From: Duganella sp. CF517
GTDB taxonomy: Bacteria; Pseudomonadota; Gammaproteobacteria; Burkholderiales; Burkholderiaceae_D
DNA: 64,000 nucleotides
NCBI RefSeq assembly: GCF_900110275.1
Contig: NZ_FODC01000011.1
Location: forward strand, 1 to 64,000
Direction: 5' to 3'
Shown here: positions 42,997-52,293 of the stretch, piece after piece
Layout of the letters: each line of letters begins with the position of its first letter
Numbering within the stretch: the stretch's first letter is position 1
The notes under the pieces: generated by a model
Databases searched by the model: none
The model's input: only the letters and a program-made list of their open reading frames with translations
Told to the model about the DNA's origin: nothing
Position numbers and translations under genes: made by a program

Positions 42997-45900
42997 ATGA
43001 CCGCTCAAGCTCCTGTCGCATCCGCTCCCTCCGATACCAGCCCGCTGGGCAATGTGATGGCCCTGGCCGCCAGCGGGGCGCTTTCCATCGGCGACCTGTT
43101 CGGCGCCGCCGCCGTGCTGCAGGAAAGCGGCCAGCTGCCCGCCGCGATCGCCCTGTACCGAACCTGGATCCTGCACACGCCGTCGCCGCTGGTCTACGCG
43201 GCCTGCTTCAACCTGGCCGTGGTGCTGTCCAATAGCGGCGACGATGCCGGCGCCGAGGCCGTGCTGCGCCAGGCCATCGCGCACAATGCGAACTTCGTCG
43301 AGGCCCGCCTCAACCTGGGCACCCTGCTCGAACGGGTCGGCCGCCCCGAGGAGGCGCTGGCGATGTGGAACTCCATCCTCACCGACGTCGAGCCGGATAT
43401 CAAGACCAATCCGACCCTGCACGTGCAAACCCTGAACAACCTCGGACGCCTGCTCGAGATCCGCAAGCGCTACCCCGAGGCCGAGAAGATGCTGGCCCTG
43501 AGCCTGGGCATCGATCCGCAGCAGGCCAACGTGATGACCCATTGGGTGCACCTGCGCCAGAAGCAGTGCGAGTGGCCCGTCTACAGCGGCCTGGAACACA
43601 TCTCGGTCAGCACCATGATCGACGGCACCTCGGCGCTGGCGATGCTCAGCGCCTCCGACGATCCCGCCCAGCAGCTGGCCGCCGCGCGCCGCTTCGTCAA
43701 CGAGAAGGTCAACGCCGCCGTCGCCCCGCTGACCGGCGCCCATGGCTATGGCCACAGCCGCCTGCGCATCGGCTACCTGTCGTCCGACTTCTGCTCGCAC
43801 GCGGTCTCGATCCTGACCGCCGAACTCTATGAGCTGCACGACCGCAGCAAGTTCGAGGTGTATGCCTTCAGCTGGAGCCGCGAGGACGGTTCGCCGATCC
43901 GCGCCCGCGTGGTCAAGGCGATGGACCACTACATCCGCATCGACGCGCTAACCGACGAACAGGCCGCGCGCACCATCCGCGCCCACGAAATCGATATCCT
44001 GGTCGACCTGCACGGCCTGACCCTGGGCGCGCGCCCGAACATCCTGGCCTTCCGCCCGGCGCCGGTGCAGCTGACCTACCTCGGTTTCCCCGGCAGCACC
44101 GGCCTGCCCGGCGTCGATTACGTGCTGGCCGACGAATTCCTGATCACGCCCGAGATGACCAAGGACTTCACCGAAAAGCCGCTGTACCTGCCCGACACCT
44201 TCCAGATCAACGACCGCCAGCGCGCCATCGCCGCCAAGCCTACCCGCGCCAGCGTCCACCTGCCGGAGGACGCCTTCGTCTTCTGCTCGTTCAACAACAA
44301 CTTCAAGTTCACCCCCGACATGTTCGGCACCTGGATGAACATCCTGCGCCGGGTCCCGAACAGCGTCCTGTGGCTGGTGGCCGATTATCCGGAAGTGCGC
44401 GAGAACCTGTACCGATACGCCGAGGAAGCCGGCATCGACCGCAACCGCCTGATCTTCAATACCCGCGCCGTGCCGGCCGAATACCTGGCCCGCTACCAGC
44501 TGGCCGACCTGTTCCTCGACACCTTCCCGTTCAACGCCGGCACCACCGCCAGCGACGCGCTGTGGGCCGGCCTGCCGCTGCTCACCTGCGCCGGCCACAC
44601 CTTCTCGTCGCGCATGGCCGGCAGCCTGCTGCGCGCGGTCGACCTGCCGCAGCTGATCACCCATAACTTCGCCGATTACGAAGAGAAGGCGGTGGCGCTG
44701 GCCAACGATCCTAACCGCATCGCGTCGATGAAGCGCCAGCTGGTGGCCAACCGCATGACCTGCGCGCTGTTCGACACGCCGCGCTTCGTGCGCAACCTCG
44801 AGACCGTGCTGCAGCAGGTGGCCAAGCCGGCCGCGCCGCGCATGCCCGCGCCGCAGCACGCGGTGCGCCCGTCCGACGATCCGTCGCAGAACGCGGCGTC
44901 CGAACCGGTGCGCATCGACCAGATCCCGATCATCAGCGTGTCCTACAACTCGCCGGACCTGATCGAGGCGCTGCTGCGCACCCTGCGCCAGTTCTACACC
45001 AACCGCGTCTACATCATCGACGGCTCCAACCCGGACGTGGCCGAGAAGATCCGCGCCATCACCGACGGCTTCGAGAACGTCGAGTTCATCCCGTTCGGCT
45101 ACAACATCCACCACGGCCCGGGCCTGCGCTGGGCGATCAACCATCTGGGCCTGTCCGGCGAGGTGCTGTTCCTCGACTCCGACGTCGAGATTATCAAGGG
45201 CGGTTTCATCGAATCGCTGCACAGCCATCTGCGTCCGGGCATGTACGGCGTCGGCACCATCCAGCCGGTCAACGAGCAAGGCTACGATCGCGCCGACGGC
45301 GTCGTGCGCTACCTGCACCCGGCCTGTATGCTGACCAATATCGAGGTGGTGCGCCAGTGGCCGATGCCGATCAAGCACGGCGCGCCGATGATCTCCACCA
45401 TGCTGGCGATCCACCAAGCCGGCGCCCATGATCTGATCGGGAGCATCGAGTGGGTGCGCGAGGACTTCGCGCCCAAGCCGCCAAAGCGCAACTACATCAA
45501 GCATGACTGGCAAGGCACCGTGATCCGCACCGGCGGCTACCACTACGACCTGCCCAGCGCCACCACCGTGGTCAACACCGACCTGCTGCAGTTCATGCCG
45601 CCGGAGGCGCGCAAGATCGTCGAGGTGCATTGCCGCGACGGCGCCTTCGCCAAGGCCTACAAGGCGCGCAACGCCATCGTCGACTACACCGGCATCGAGG
45701 CCGATCCGGCGCCCGCCCAGGCGGCCCGCCCGCATTGCGATTTCGTCTTCAACGTTGAAATCGAACACGCCGGCCCGGATTTGTGGGACCACGTGCGCGG
45801 CGCCGATTGCTGGGTGCTCGACGAGGCGCTGGAGATGATCGACGATCCGTGGACCCTGCTGCAGAAAATCCGCACCAGCATCGCGCCGGGCGGCAAGATC

Positions 45901-46209
45901 GTGGCGACCATCCGCAACTTCCAGCACTGGAGCATCCAGGCGCGCATGAACGCCGGCGACCTGCGCTACGGCCCGGCGGGACTGGAGAAATCGCGCAAGC
46001 GCATCTTCACGCGCGGCGCCATGCTGGAGATGTTCCAGCAGGCCGGCTTCCAGATCAGCGGCGGCAGCGCGCGCATCGTCGACGAGCCGGCGCGTGAAAA
46101 ATACCTGCCGGCGATCCGGCTGATGGCCGGCGCCAGCGGCATCGATCCGGTGGTGGCGGTGGAAGACGCGCTGCCGTGGCAGTACATCGTAACGGCAGTC
46201 GCCGCTTGA
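42997..46209 (+). CDS. Composite TPR - GT41 (OGT-like) - GT-A - methyltransferase protein
   Basis: The protein has about 1,070 residues from the ATG at 42997; a TTG at 42940 is possible. Residues ~20-230 are TPR-like helices (FVEARLNLGTLLERVGRPEEA). Residues ~252-600 are a GT41 domain as in O-GlcNAc transferase: LRIGYLSSDFCSHAVS with the His, DLHGLTLGARPNILAFRPAP, TYLGFPGSTGLPGVDY, FCSFNNNFKFTPDMF with the UDP-contacting Lys position, and NAGTTASDALWAGLPLL. Residues ~646-848 form a GT2/GT-A domain with EVLFLDSDVEI. Residues ~871-1070 are a methyltransferase-like domain (KIVEVHCRDGAFAKAYK, DDPWTLLQKIRTSIAPGGKI). GT41 enzymes glycosylate Ser/Thr or Asn of proteins in the cytoplasm. The giant Thr-rich repeat protein upstream is the obvious candidate target. 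Donor and target are inferred. Confidence 0.85.
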   Translation: MTAQAPVASAPSDTSPLGNVMALAASGALSIGDLFGAAAVLQESGQLPAAIALYRTWILHTPSPLVYAACFNLAVVLSNSGDDAGAEAVLRQAIAHNANFVEARLNLGTLLERVGRPEEALAMWNSILTDVEPDIKTNPTLHVQTLNNLGRLLEIRKRYPEAEKMLALSLGIDPQQANVMTHWVHLRQKQCEWPVYSGLEHISVSTMIDGTSALAMLSASDDPAQQLAAARRFVNEKVNAAVAPLTGAHGYGHSRLRIGYLSSDFCSHAVSILTAELYELHDRSKFEVYAFSWSREDGSPIRARVVKAMDHYIRIDALTDEQAARTIRAHEIDILVDLHGLTLGARPNILAFRPAPVQLTYLGFPGSTGLPGVDYVLADEFLITPEMTKDFTEKPLYLPDTFQINDRQRAIAAKPTRASVHLPEDAFVFCSFNNNFKFTPDMFGTWMNILRRVPNSVLWLVADYPEVRENLYRYAEEAGIDRNRLIFNTRAVPAEYLARYQLADLFLDTFPFNAGTTASDALWAGLPLLTCAGHTFSSRMAGSLLRAVDLPQLITHNFADYEEKAVALANDPNRIASMKRQLVANRMTCALFDTPRFVRNLETVLQQVAKPAAPRMPAPQHAVRPSDDPSQNAASEPVRIDQIPIISVSYNSPDLIEALLRTLRQFYTNRVYIIDGSNPDVAEKIRAITDGFENVEFIPFGYNIHHGPGLRWAINHLGLSGEVLFLDSDVEIIKGGFIESLHSHLRPGMYGVGTIQPVNEQGYDRADGVVRYLHPACMLTNIEVVRQWPMPIKHGAPMISTMLAIHQAGAHDLIGSIEWVREDFAPKPPKRNYIKHDWQGTVIRTGGYHYDLPSATTVVNTDLLQFMPPEARKIVEVHCRDGAFAKAYKARNAIVDYTGIEADPAPAQAARPHCDFVFNVEIEHAGPDLWDHVRGADCWVLDEALEMIDDPWTLLQKIRTSIAPGGKIVATIRNFQHWSIQARMNAGDLRYGPAGLEKSRKRIFTRGAMLEMFQQAGFQISGGSARIVDEPAREKYLPAIRLMAGASGIDPVVAVEDALPWQYIVTAVAA

Positions 46210-46223
46210 GCAGGGAACGCACT

Positions 46224-47114
46224 ATGAGTTTGCCATTAGTTAGCATCGTCATCCCGTCGTATAAAACCGGCCATTTCGAGACCTGCCTGCGCTCCGCGCT
46301 GGGCCAGAGCTATCCGAACATCGAGATCCTCGTCAGCGACAACTGCCCGACCGAGGCGATCAAGGAGATCTGCGCCAAGTACGGCGGCCACCTGATCTAC
46401 CAGCGCAATTCGGCGATCCGCGAGCAGAACGTGCTCACGGCGCTGTTCGCGGCCAAGGGCCAGTTGATCAAGCCCCTGTTCGACGACGACGTGCTGCACC
46501 CGTTCTGCATCGAGCGCATGGTCGCGACGATGAACATGGATCCGGAGATCCAGCTGGTGTTCTCGGCCTCGCAGGTGATCAACGTCGACAACGAACGCAC
46601 CGAGACGCGCCGTCCGTATGAGGCCAGCGGCAGCATGCCGGCGCGCGATATGCAGCGCAGCATGGTGCTGGGCATGCGCAATTTCGTCGGCGAATTCAGC
46701 TCCATCATGTTCCGCCGCGAGCGGCTGTGGGAAATCGGCCGCCACCTGTTCAAGTACCACCACCACGATTGCACCCTGGGCCTGGCCGACGTCGCCGCCT
46801 ATTTCAACCTGGCGCGCGACGGCAAGGTGTTCTACATCGACGAGGAGCTGTCCTACTTCCGCCACGACCGCCGGCTGGAATCGAACTCCAACCCGAACAG
46901 CAACCCGAACTTCGGCTACTGCTTCTCCGACTACATCGACCTGCTGATCGAATCGGCCGACATCGGCATCGTCGCGCCGGAGGAACTGGCGGTGATGGCG
47001 CCCACCGTCGACGAGGTGTCGGCGCGCCTGGGCGGCGTGTTCCCGATGATGGCCACGTCCCAGCAGCGCTTCCACGCGGTGCTGGCGGCCAACCGCGGGG
47101 GAGCGCAGTCATGA
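46224..47114 (+). CDS. Family 2 glycosyltransferase
   Basis: This 296-residue protein is a GT-A glycosyltransferase: VSIVIPSYKTGHFETCLRSA, PNIEILVSDNCPTEAI, and the metal-binding acidic motif FDDDVLHPFCIERM. The C-terminal half contains FRRERLWEIGRHLF and an Asn/Ser/Pro-rich patch (ESNSNPNSNPN). An AGGGAA site precedes the ATG. It is coupled by ATGA to the next gene and probably adds one of the deoxysugars made by this cluster. It has no membrane segment. Confidence 0.88.
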   Translation: MSLPLVSIVIPSYKTGHFETCLRSALGQSYPNIEILVSDNCPTEAIKEICAKYGGHLIYQRNSAIREQNVLTALFAAKGQLIKPLFDDDVLHPFCIERMVATMNMDPEIQLVFSASQVINVDNERTETRRPYEASGSMPARDMQRSMVLGMRNFVGEFSSIMFRRERLWEIGRHLFKYHHHDCTLGLADVAAYFNLARDGKVFYIDEELSYFRHDRRLESNSNPNSNPNFGYCFSDYIDLLIESADIGIVAPEELAVMAPTVDEVSARLGGVFPMMATSQQRFHAVLAANRGGAQS

Positions 47115-47533
47115 TGGACCAGTGCCGGCTGATCGACCTGCCGCCGCACCACGACGTGCGCGGCAACCTGTCGGTGATCGAGGGCGGCGTGCATATCCCG
47201 TTCGATATCAAGCGCGTCTACTACCTGTATGACGTGCCGGGCGGATCGGCGCGCGCCGGCCACGGCCACATCGAGCTGCAACAGCTGTTCGTGGCGATGT
47301 CGGGCAGCTTCGACGTGATCGTCGACGACGGCTTCGAACGCAAGAAATTCCAGCTCAACCGCTCCTATTACGGTCTGTACGTGCCCGGCATGATGTGGCG
47401 CGAAGTCGAGAACTTCTCGTCCGGCGCGGTGTGCGTGGTGATGGCCTCGACCCTGTACGACCCCAAAGACTACTATCACGACTACGACGAATTCGTGGCC
47501 GCGGCAAACCACCATAAGCGAGTGTCACCATGA
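47111..47533 (+). CDS. fdtA: dTDP-4-keto-6-deoxyhexose 3,4-ketoisomerase (FdtA/QdtA-like cupin)
   Basis: This 140-residue cupin has the layout of sugar 3,4-ketoisomerases of the FdtA/WxcM type: HHDVRGNLSVIEGGVHIPFDIKRVYYLYDV, then the catalytic-type His pair in ARAGHGHIELQQ, and SFDVIVDDGFERKKF. It would shift the keto group of dTDP-4-keto-6-deoxyglucose from C4 to C3 so that the next enzyme can aminate C3. Whether the product has gluco (Qdt) or galacto (Fdt) configuration cannot be decided from sequence by eye, so the symbol is by resemblance. Confidence 0.8.
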   Translation: MMDQCRLIDLPPHHDVRGNLSVIEGGVHIPFDIKRVYYLYDVPGGSARAGHGHIELQQLFVAMSGSFDVIVDDGFERKKFQLNRSYYGLYVPGMMWREVENFSSGAVCVVMASTLYDPKDYYHDYDEFVAAANHHKRVSP

Positions 47534-48636
47534 GCGTTCCCTTCCTCGACCTGAAAGCCATCAACCTGTCGCAAGCCGACGAACTGGAGGCGGCGTTCAA
47601 GCGCGTGCTGCACTCCGGCTGGTATGTGCTGGGCGCCGAGACGTCGGCTTTCGAAGCCAGTTTCGCCGCCTACTGCAAGAGCAGGCACGCCATCGGCGTG
47701 GCCAACGGCCTCGATGCGATCTTCATGATCCTCAAGGCCTACGGCGTCGGCCCGGGCGACGAGGTGATCGTGCCGTCCAATACCTTCATCGCCACCTGGC
47801 TGGCAGTCAGCGACTGCGGCGCCACGCCGATCCCGGTCGAGCCGACCGCCGACGGCTTCAACATCGATCCGGCGCTGGTGGAGGCGGCCGTCACGCCGCG
47901 CACCAAGGCCATCCTGGCGGTCCACCTGTACGGCCAGACCGCCGACATGGACCCGCTCAAGGCGCTGGCGGCCAAACATGGTCTGAAACTGATCGAGGAC
48001 GCCGCGCAGGCGCACGGCGCGCTGTATCGCGGCGGCGTGGCCGGCCAGTTGGGCGACGCGGCGGCCTTCAGCTTCTACCCGGGCAAAAACCTGGGCGCGC
48101 TGGGCGACGGCGGCGCCGTCACCACCAGCGACGACGACCTGGCCGACAAGGTCCGCACCTTGCGCAACTACGGCTCCAAGGTCAAGTACTACAACGAGGT
48201 GCCGGGCTATAACTCGCGCCTGGACGAGGTGCAGTCGGCGCTGTTGAGCGTCAAGCTGCCCAAGCTGAACGCGGACAACGCCCGCCGCCGCGCCATCGCC
48301 GCCATCTACGACCGCGAACTGGCCGGCATCGCCGGCCTGGCGTTGCCGTTCGTGCCGGAGTGGGCGGAGCCGGTATGGCACCTGTACGTGGTGCGCCACG
48401 CGCAGCGCGACGCGCTGGCCAAGGCGCTGGCCGAACAGGGCATCGGCACCATCGTCCACTATCCGGTGCCGCCGCATCTGCAGCCGGCCTACGCCGATCT
48501 CGGATACGCCGAGGGCGCGTTCCCGCTGGCCGAGGCGATCCACCGCGAGGTTCTGAGCCTGCCGATCGGCCCGACCATGAGCGACGAACAGGCGCTCGAA
48601 GTGGCCGCCGCCGTGCGTAAATTCTGCACCGTATGA
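47530..48636 (+). CDS. fdtB: dTDP-3-keto-6-deoxyhexose C3 aminotransferase (FdtB/QdtB-like)
   Basis: This 368-residue PLP enzyme belongs to the DegT/DnrJ/EryC1/StrS family. It opens with VPFLDLKAINL and has the cofactor contact GVANGLDAIFMILKAYGVGP, DEVIVPSNTFIATWLAV, EDAAQAHGALYRG and the PLP lysine in FSFYPGKNLGALGDGG. NSRLDEVQSALLSVKLPKL is the usual dimer segment. It follows the ketoisomerase by an ATGA overlap and precedes an acyltransferase, the standard A-B-C order for making dTDP-3-acylamido-3,6-dideoxyhexose (Fuc3NAc or Qui3NAc). The glutamate-dependent amination is from family knowledge. Confidence 0.9.
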   Translation: MSVPFLDLKAINLSQADELEAAFKRVLHSGWYVLGAETSAFEASFAAYCKSRHAIGVANGLDAIFMILKAYGVGPGDEVIVPSNTFIATWLAVSDCGATPIPVEPTADGFNIDPALVEAAVTPRTKAILAVHLYGQTADMDPLKALAAKHGLKLIEDAAQAHGALYRGGVAGQLGDAAAFSFYPGKNLGALGDGGAVTTSDDDLADKVRTLRNYGSKVKYYNEVPGYNSRLDEVQSALLSVKLPKLNADNARRRAIAAIYDRELAGIAGLALPFVPEWAEPVWHLYVVRHAQRDALAKALAEQGIGTIVHYPVPPHLQPAYADLGYAEGAFPLAEAIHREVLSLPIGPTMSDEQALEVAAAVRKFCTV

Positions 48637-49376
48637 TCCATCCCAGCGCGATCATTTCGCCGAAAGCGAAACTGGGCGCCGACGTCGGCGTCGGCCCCTT
48701 CACCATCATCCACGACAACGTGGAGATCGGCGACGGTTCCGTCATCGACGGCTATTGCGAGATCGGCTATCCGACTCCATTGGCCGAGGGCCAGCCGCTG
48801 GTGATCGGCAAGGGCGCGCGCATCCGCTCGCACTCGGTGTTCTACGAGGGCTCGCGCTTTGGCGACAAGCTGGTGACAGGCCACCGCGTGGTGGTGCGCG
48901 AGAAAACCGTGGCCGGCGTCGCCTTCCAGATCGGTACCATGAACGATATCCAGGGCGACTGCCAGATCGGCGACTACGTGCGCTGCCAATCGAATGTCTT
49001 CATCGGCAAAATGTCCAAGGTCGGCAATTTCGTCTGGCTGCTGCCGTACGTGGTGCTGACCAACGATCCCCACCCGCCCAGCAACGTGTTGATGGGCGCC
49101 GAGATCGGCGACTACGCGGCCATCGCGGCGATGTCGGTGATCCTGCCCGGCGTGAAGGTCGGCGAGCGCGCGCTGGTGGCGGCGCACAGCAAGGTGCACC
49201 GCGATGTCGCACCCGGCACCGTCGTCGCCGGCAATCCGGCCGCGTTCCTGTGCGACGCCAGCAAGATCCGGCTCAAGGACGGCACCAACGCCCCGGCCTA
49301 TCCTTGGACCACCCACTTCAAGCGCGGCTACCCGGCGGACATCACCGACGGCTGGGACGCGGGCCCCACGGCCTGA
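48633..49376 (+). CDS. fdtC: Left-handed beta-helix N-acyltransferase (FdtC/QdtC-like)
   Basis: This 247-residue hexapeptide-repeat acyltransferase begins MIHPSAIISPKAKLGADV and shows I-G-x-x-x repeats (VGPFTIIHDNVEIGDGSVID, CQIGDYVRCQSNVFIGKMS). A central loop carries TNDPHPPSN, and the repeat ends VILPGVKVGERALVAAHSKV. In this position it most likely acetylates the 3-amino group of the nucleotide sugar made by the two preceding enzymes. The ATG overlaps the aminotransferase stop (ATGA). The acyl group could be something other than acetyl. Confidence 0.85.
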   Translation: MIHPSAIISPKAKLGADVGVGPFTIIHDNVEIGDGSVIDGYCEIGYPTPLAEGQPLVIGKGARIRSHSVFYEGSRFGDKLVTGHRVVVREKTVAGVAFQIGTMNDIQGDCQIGDYVRCQSNVFIGKMSKVGNFVWLLPYVVLTNDPHPPSNVLMGAEIGDYAAIAAMSVILPGVKVGERALVAAHSKVHRDVAPGTVVAGNPAAFLCDASKIRLKDGTNAPAYPWTTHFKRGYPADITDGWDAGPTA

Positions 49377-49397
49377 CCGGCCGGCGAACGGACGCCC

Positions 49398-52211
49398 ATG
49401 ACCCGTCAACTGCACGCAGCCATGGCCGCCGGCAATCTGGCGGAGGCGGGCACGCTGGCGCTGGCGCTGGCGGGACTGGGCGAGCTGTCCGTCATGGACC
49501 TGATCGGCGTGGCCGGCCTGCTGGCCGCGCAAGGCAGGACCGAGCAGACCATCGCGTTGTACACGCTGTGGCTCGAACGCTGCGAATCCCCCCTCGAGTA
49601 TGTGGCGTGGTACAACCTGGCGGTGCTGCAGGCGCAAGGCGAGGACGACGCCGGCGCCGAACGCGCCTACCGCAAATCGCTCAAGCTGCGCCCCGGCTTC
49701 ACCGAAAGCCAGCTCGGTCTGGGCGTGCTGCTGGAGCGCAAACGCCAGCCGGAAGCGGCGCTGGCATTGTGGCGCGAGGCGCTCGACCTGCTGGAGGCGC
49801 TGCCGCCCGTCGCGCCGGCGGCGGCGGCGCTGCAGGTACGCCTGCTGAACAACATCGGCAGGCTGGCGGAGGCGCGCGGCGACCCGGCGCAGGCCGAGGA
49901 CGCGCTGCTGCGCAGCCTCCAACTCGATCCCAAGCAAAGACTGATCGTGCCGCGCTGGCTGGACCTGCGCCTGAAGTTGTGCGCATGGCCCGTGCACGGC
50001 TTCGTGCCCGGCGTCGGCGAGACGGCCTTGCGGCACCACACGTCGGCGCTGGCGATGCTCAGCCTCGACGACGATCCGGCGCGGCAGCTGGCCTGCGCGC
50101 GGCGCGAGGTGGCGGCCCGCCTCCCGTCCGCGCCGGCGGCGCTCTCCGGCCCGGATGGCTACGCCCACCGCAAGCTGCGCGTCGGCTACCTGTCCGGCGG
50201 CTTTGGCGCCCATCCGACCGGACGCCAGATCGCCGAGCTGCTGGAGCTGCACGACCGCGACCAGGTCGAAGTGTATGGCTTCTGCTGCAGCGCGGAGGAC
50301 AATTCGGCGCTGCGCCAACGCCTGCTGCGCGCCTTCGACCTGCATGTGCCGATCGGCCCCTTGAGCGACGTCCAGGCGGCGCAGGCGATCCGCGCCCACG
50401 AAATCGACATCCTGGTCGACCTGCACGGCAGGCTGCCGGGCGGACGGCCGGGCATCCTCGCCCATCGGCCCGCGCCGGTGCAGATCGGCTGGCTCGGCGC
50501 GGCCGGCACCAGCGGCGACGGCTGCGTCGACTACGTCCTGGCCGACAGTTTCGTGCTGCCACCCGAACTGGCCGGGCAGCATAGCGAAAAACCGCTGTAT
50601 CTGCCGCAGTGCTTCCAGCCGCAAGACCGCCAGCGCGCGCTACCTCCACCACCGCCGGCCGGCGCGCGCGCGCAATACCGCCTTGCCGACGACGCCTTCG
50701 TGTTCTGCTGCTTCGGCGCGGCCGAACATATCGTGCCGGAGCGCTTCACCACCTGGATGCGGATTTTGCACGCGGTGCCGGACAGCGTGCTATGGCTGCA
50801 AACCGACAGCGAACAGGTACGCGACAATCTGCGCCTGGCCGCGCTGCAGCGCGGGATACCGAGCGACCGCCTGCACTTCGCCGGCGCCGGCGAGCGGCAG
50901 GCGGCCCGCTACCAGGCGGCCGACCTGTTCCTCGACACCGGCCCGCACAACGCCGGCGCCATCGCCGGCGACGTGTTGTGGGCCGGCCTGCCGTTGCTGA
51001 CATGCGCCGGCCGGACCTTCGCCAGCCGCGTGTGCGGCAGCCTGCTGCAGGCGGCCGGCCTGCCGGAACTGATCGCGCGCACGGAAAAGCAGTACGCAGC
51101 CAGGGCGATCCGCCTCGCCACCCACCCGAAGGAACTGGCCCGCCTGCGCAACCGCCTCGCGAAAAACCGCACCGGCGCGCCGCTGTTCGACACGCCGGCG
51201 CTGGCGCGCGACCTCGAACTGCTGTACCTGCGCGTCGCGCGCGGCACGCTAAAACGCGGCAGGCGCAAGGCCGCACAACAAGCCGCCGACGCCGCACCGC
51301 CGCTGGTGAGCATCCTGATCCCGGCCGACGACCCGCTGCCGCTGGAAGCCACGCTGGCCAGTGCGCTGGCGCAAACCCACGCCAACTGCGAGGTGATCGT
51401 CAGCGACAGCAGCCCGCATGGCGCCTGCCGCGCGCTGCTCAAGCCCCATCTGAAGGCACACCGGCGCCTGCGCTACAGCCACGCGCCCGGCCTCGGCGCG
51501 CTCGACAACCTCAATCACTGCCTGGCGCTGTCCCTGGGCGCCTACATCGCGGTCGCCCCGCCCGGCGACACGCTGGCGCCGGAGAAGATCGCCGTCATGC
51601 TGCCCTGCTTCGTCGACCACCCGCACGTCGGCGTGGTGGCCTGCTGGCGCCAGCCGCTCGCGCCGGACGGCCAGCCGCTGCCGGCGGCGCCGCTGTTCGC
51701 CGCCGACATCGTGGTCGACGGCGCCTCGCTGTCCAACATGCTGCTGGGCGGCGACGGTGGCGGCGCGGCGGCCATGTGCGCGCCCGGCGCGCTGCTGCTC
51801 AAGCGCGCCACGCTGGGCGACGCGTTCGGGCGCTACCGCGAGCGCCCCTACCGCGAACGCGCCAACGTCGCCACCGCCCTCACCGCGCTGCAGGCGGGCC
51901 ATTACGTCTACCTGCCGCGCGCGCTGTCCACCTTCCGCCCCGCACCGTCGGCGCCGGCGGCGGCCGCGCCCACGCCGGCGGCGACGCTGGACAGCGCGCT
52001 CGAAGGCCTGCAACTGCTGCATCAAGCCCACCAACAAGGCCACGACTTCGGCGCGCCCGGCGCCTTCAAACGGCTGTTGTCGACGCGTCTTTCCGAAATG
52101 AACACACTCATTTCCACACATCATCTAGCGCTGGCGAGCAGCGCGCAACACCGGCTCGATGCGGTGCAACGCGCCATGCGAATCGGCTACCAACTGCTGC
52201 TCACGCCATAG
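49398..52211 (+). CDS. Second TPR - GT41 - GT2 composite protein, with altered GT41 motifs
   Basis: This 937-residue protein is a paralogue of the protein at 42997. Residues ~1-230 are TPR-like (SPLEYVAWYNLAVLQAQGED). The GT41 domain (~256-611) keeps LRVGYLSGGFGAHPTG with the His, DLHGRLPGGRPGILAHRPAP and DVLWAGLPLLTCAGRTF. It departs at sites that contact the UDP sugar in OGT: FCCFGAAEHIVPERF has His where the first copy and OGT have Lys, GAIAGDVLW replaces GTTASDALW, and WLGAAGTSG replaces YLGFPGSTG. A GT2-like domain follows (~634-850, VSILIPADDPLPLEATLA, VIVSDSSPHG) with a weak acidic motif, then a helical tail. It may use another donor or act as a non-catalytic targeting partner. There is no methyltransferase domain. 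Confidence 0.82.
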   Translation: MTRQLHAAMAAGNLAEAGTLALALAGLGELSVMDLIGVAGLLAAQGRTEQTIALYTLWLERCESPLEYVAWYNLAVLQAQGEDDAGAERAYRKSLKLRPGFTESQLGLGVLLERKRQPEAALALWREALDLLEALPPVAPAAAALQVRLLNNIGRLAEARGDPAQAEDALLRSLQLDPKQRLIVPRWLDLRLKLCAWPVHGFVPGVGETALRHHTSALAMLSLDDDPARQLACARREVAARLPSAPAALSGPDGYAHRKLRVGYLSGGFGAHPTGRQIAELLELHDRDQVEVYGFCCSAEDNSALRQRLLRAFDLHVPIGPLSDVQAAQAIRAHEIDILVDLHGRLPGGRPGILAHRPAPVQIGWLGAAGTSGDGCVDYVLADSFVLPPELAGQHSEKPLYLPQCFQPQDRQRALPPPPPAGARAQYRLADDAFVFCCFGAAEHIVPERFTTWMRILHAVPDSVLWLQTDSEQVRDNLRLAALQRGIPSDRLHFAGAGERQAARYQAADLFLDTGPHNAGAIAGDVLWAGLPLLTCAGRTFASRVCGSLLQAAGLPELIARTEKQYAARAIRLATHPKELARLRNRLAKNRTGAPLFDTPALARDLELLYLRVARGTLKRGRRKAAQQAADAAPPLVSILIPADDPLPLEATLASALAQTHANCEVIVSDSSPHGACRALLKPHLKAHRRLRYSHAPGLGALDNLNHCLALSLGAYIAVAPPGDTLAPEKIAVMLPCFVDHPHVGVVACWRQPLAPDGQPLPAAPLFAADIVVDGASLSNMLLGGDGGGAAAMCAPGALLLKRATLGDAFGRYRERPYRERANVATALTALQAGHYVYLPRALSTFRPAPSAPAAAAPTPAATLDSALEGLQLLHQAHQQGHDFGAPGAFKRLLSTRLSEMNTLISTHHLALASSAQHRLDAVQRAMRIGYQLLLTP

Positions 52212-52293
52212 TGTGGTAAATCCTCCATCGCCGGGTCTGCGGCAGCAAAATGCCTGTTCTTTTCCTTTAAAATAGCCCGGGCGCAATAGATAA

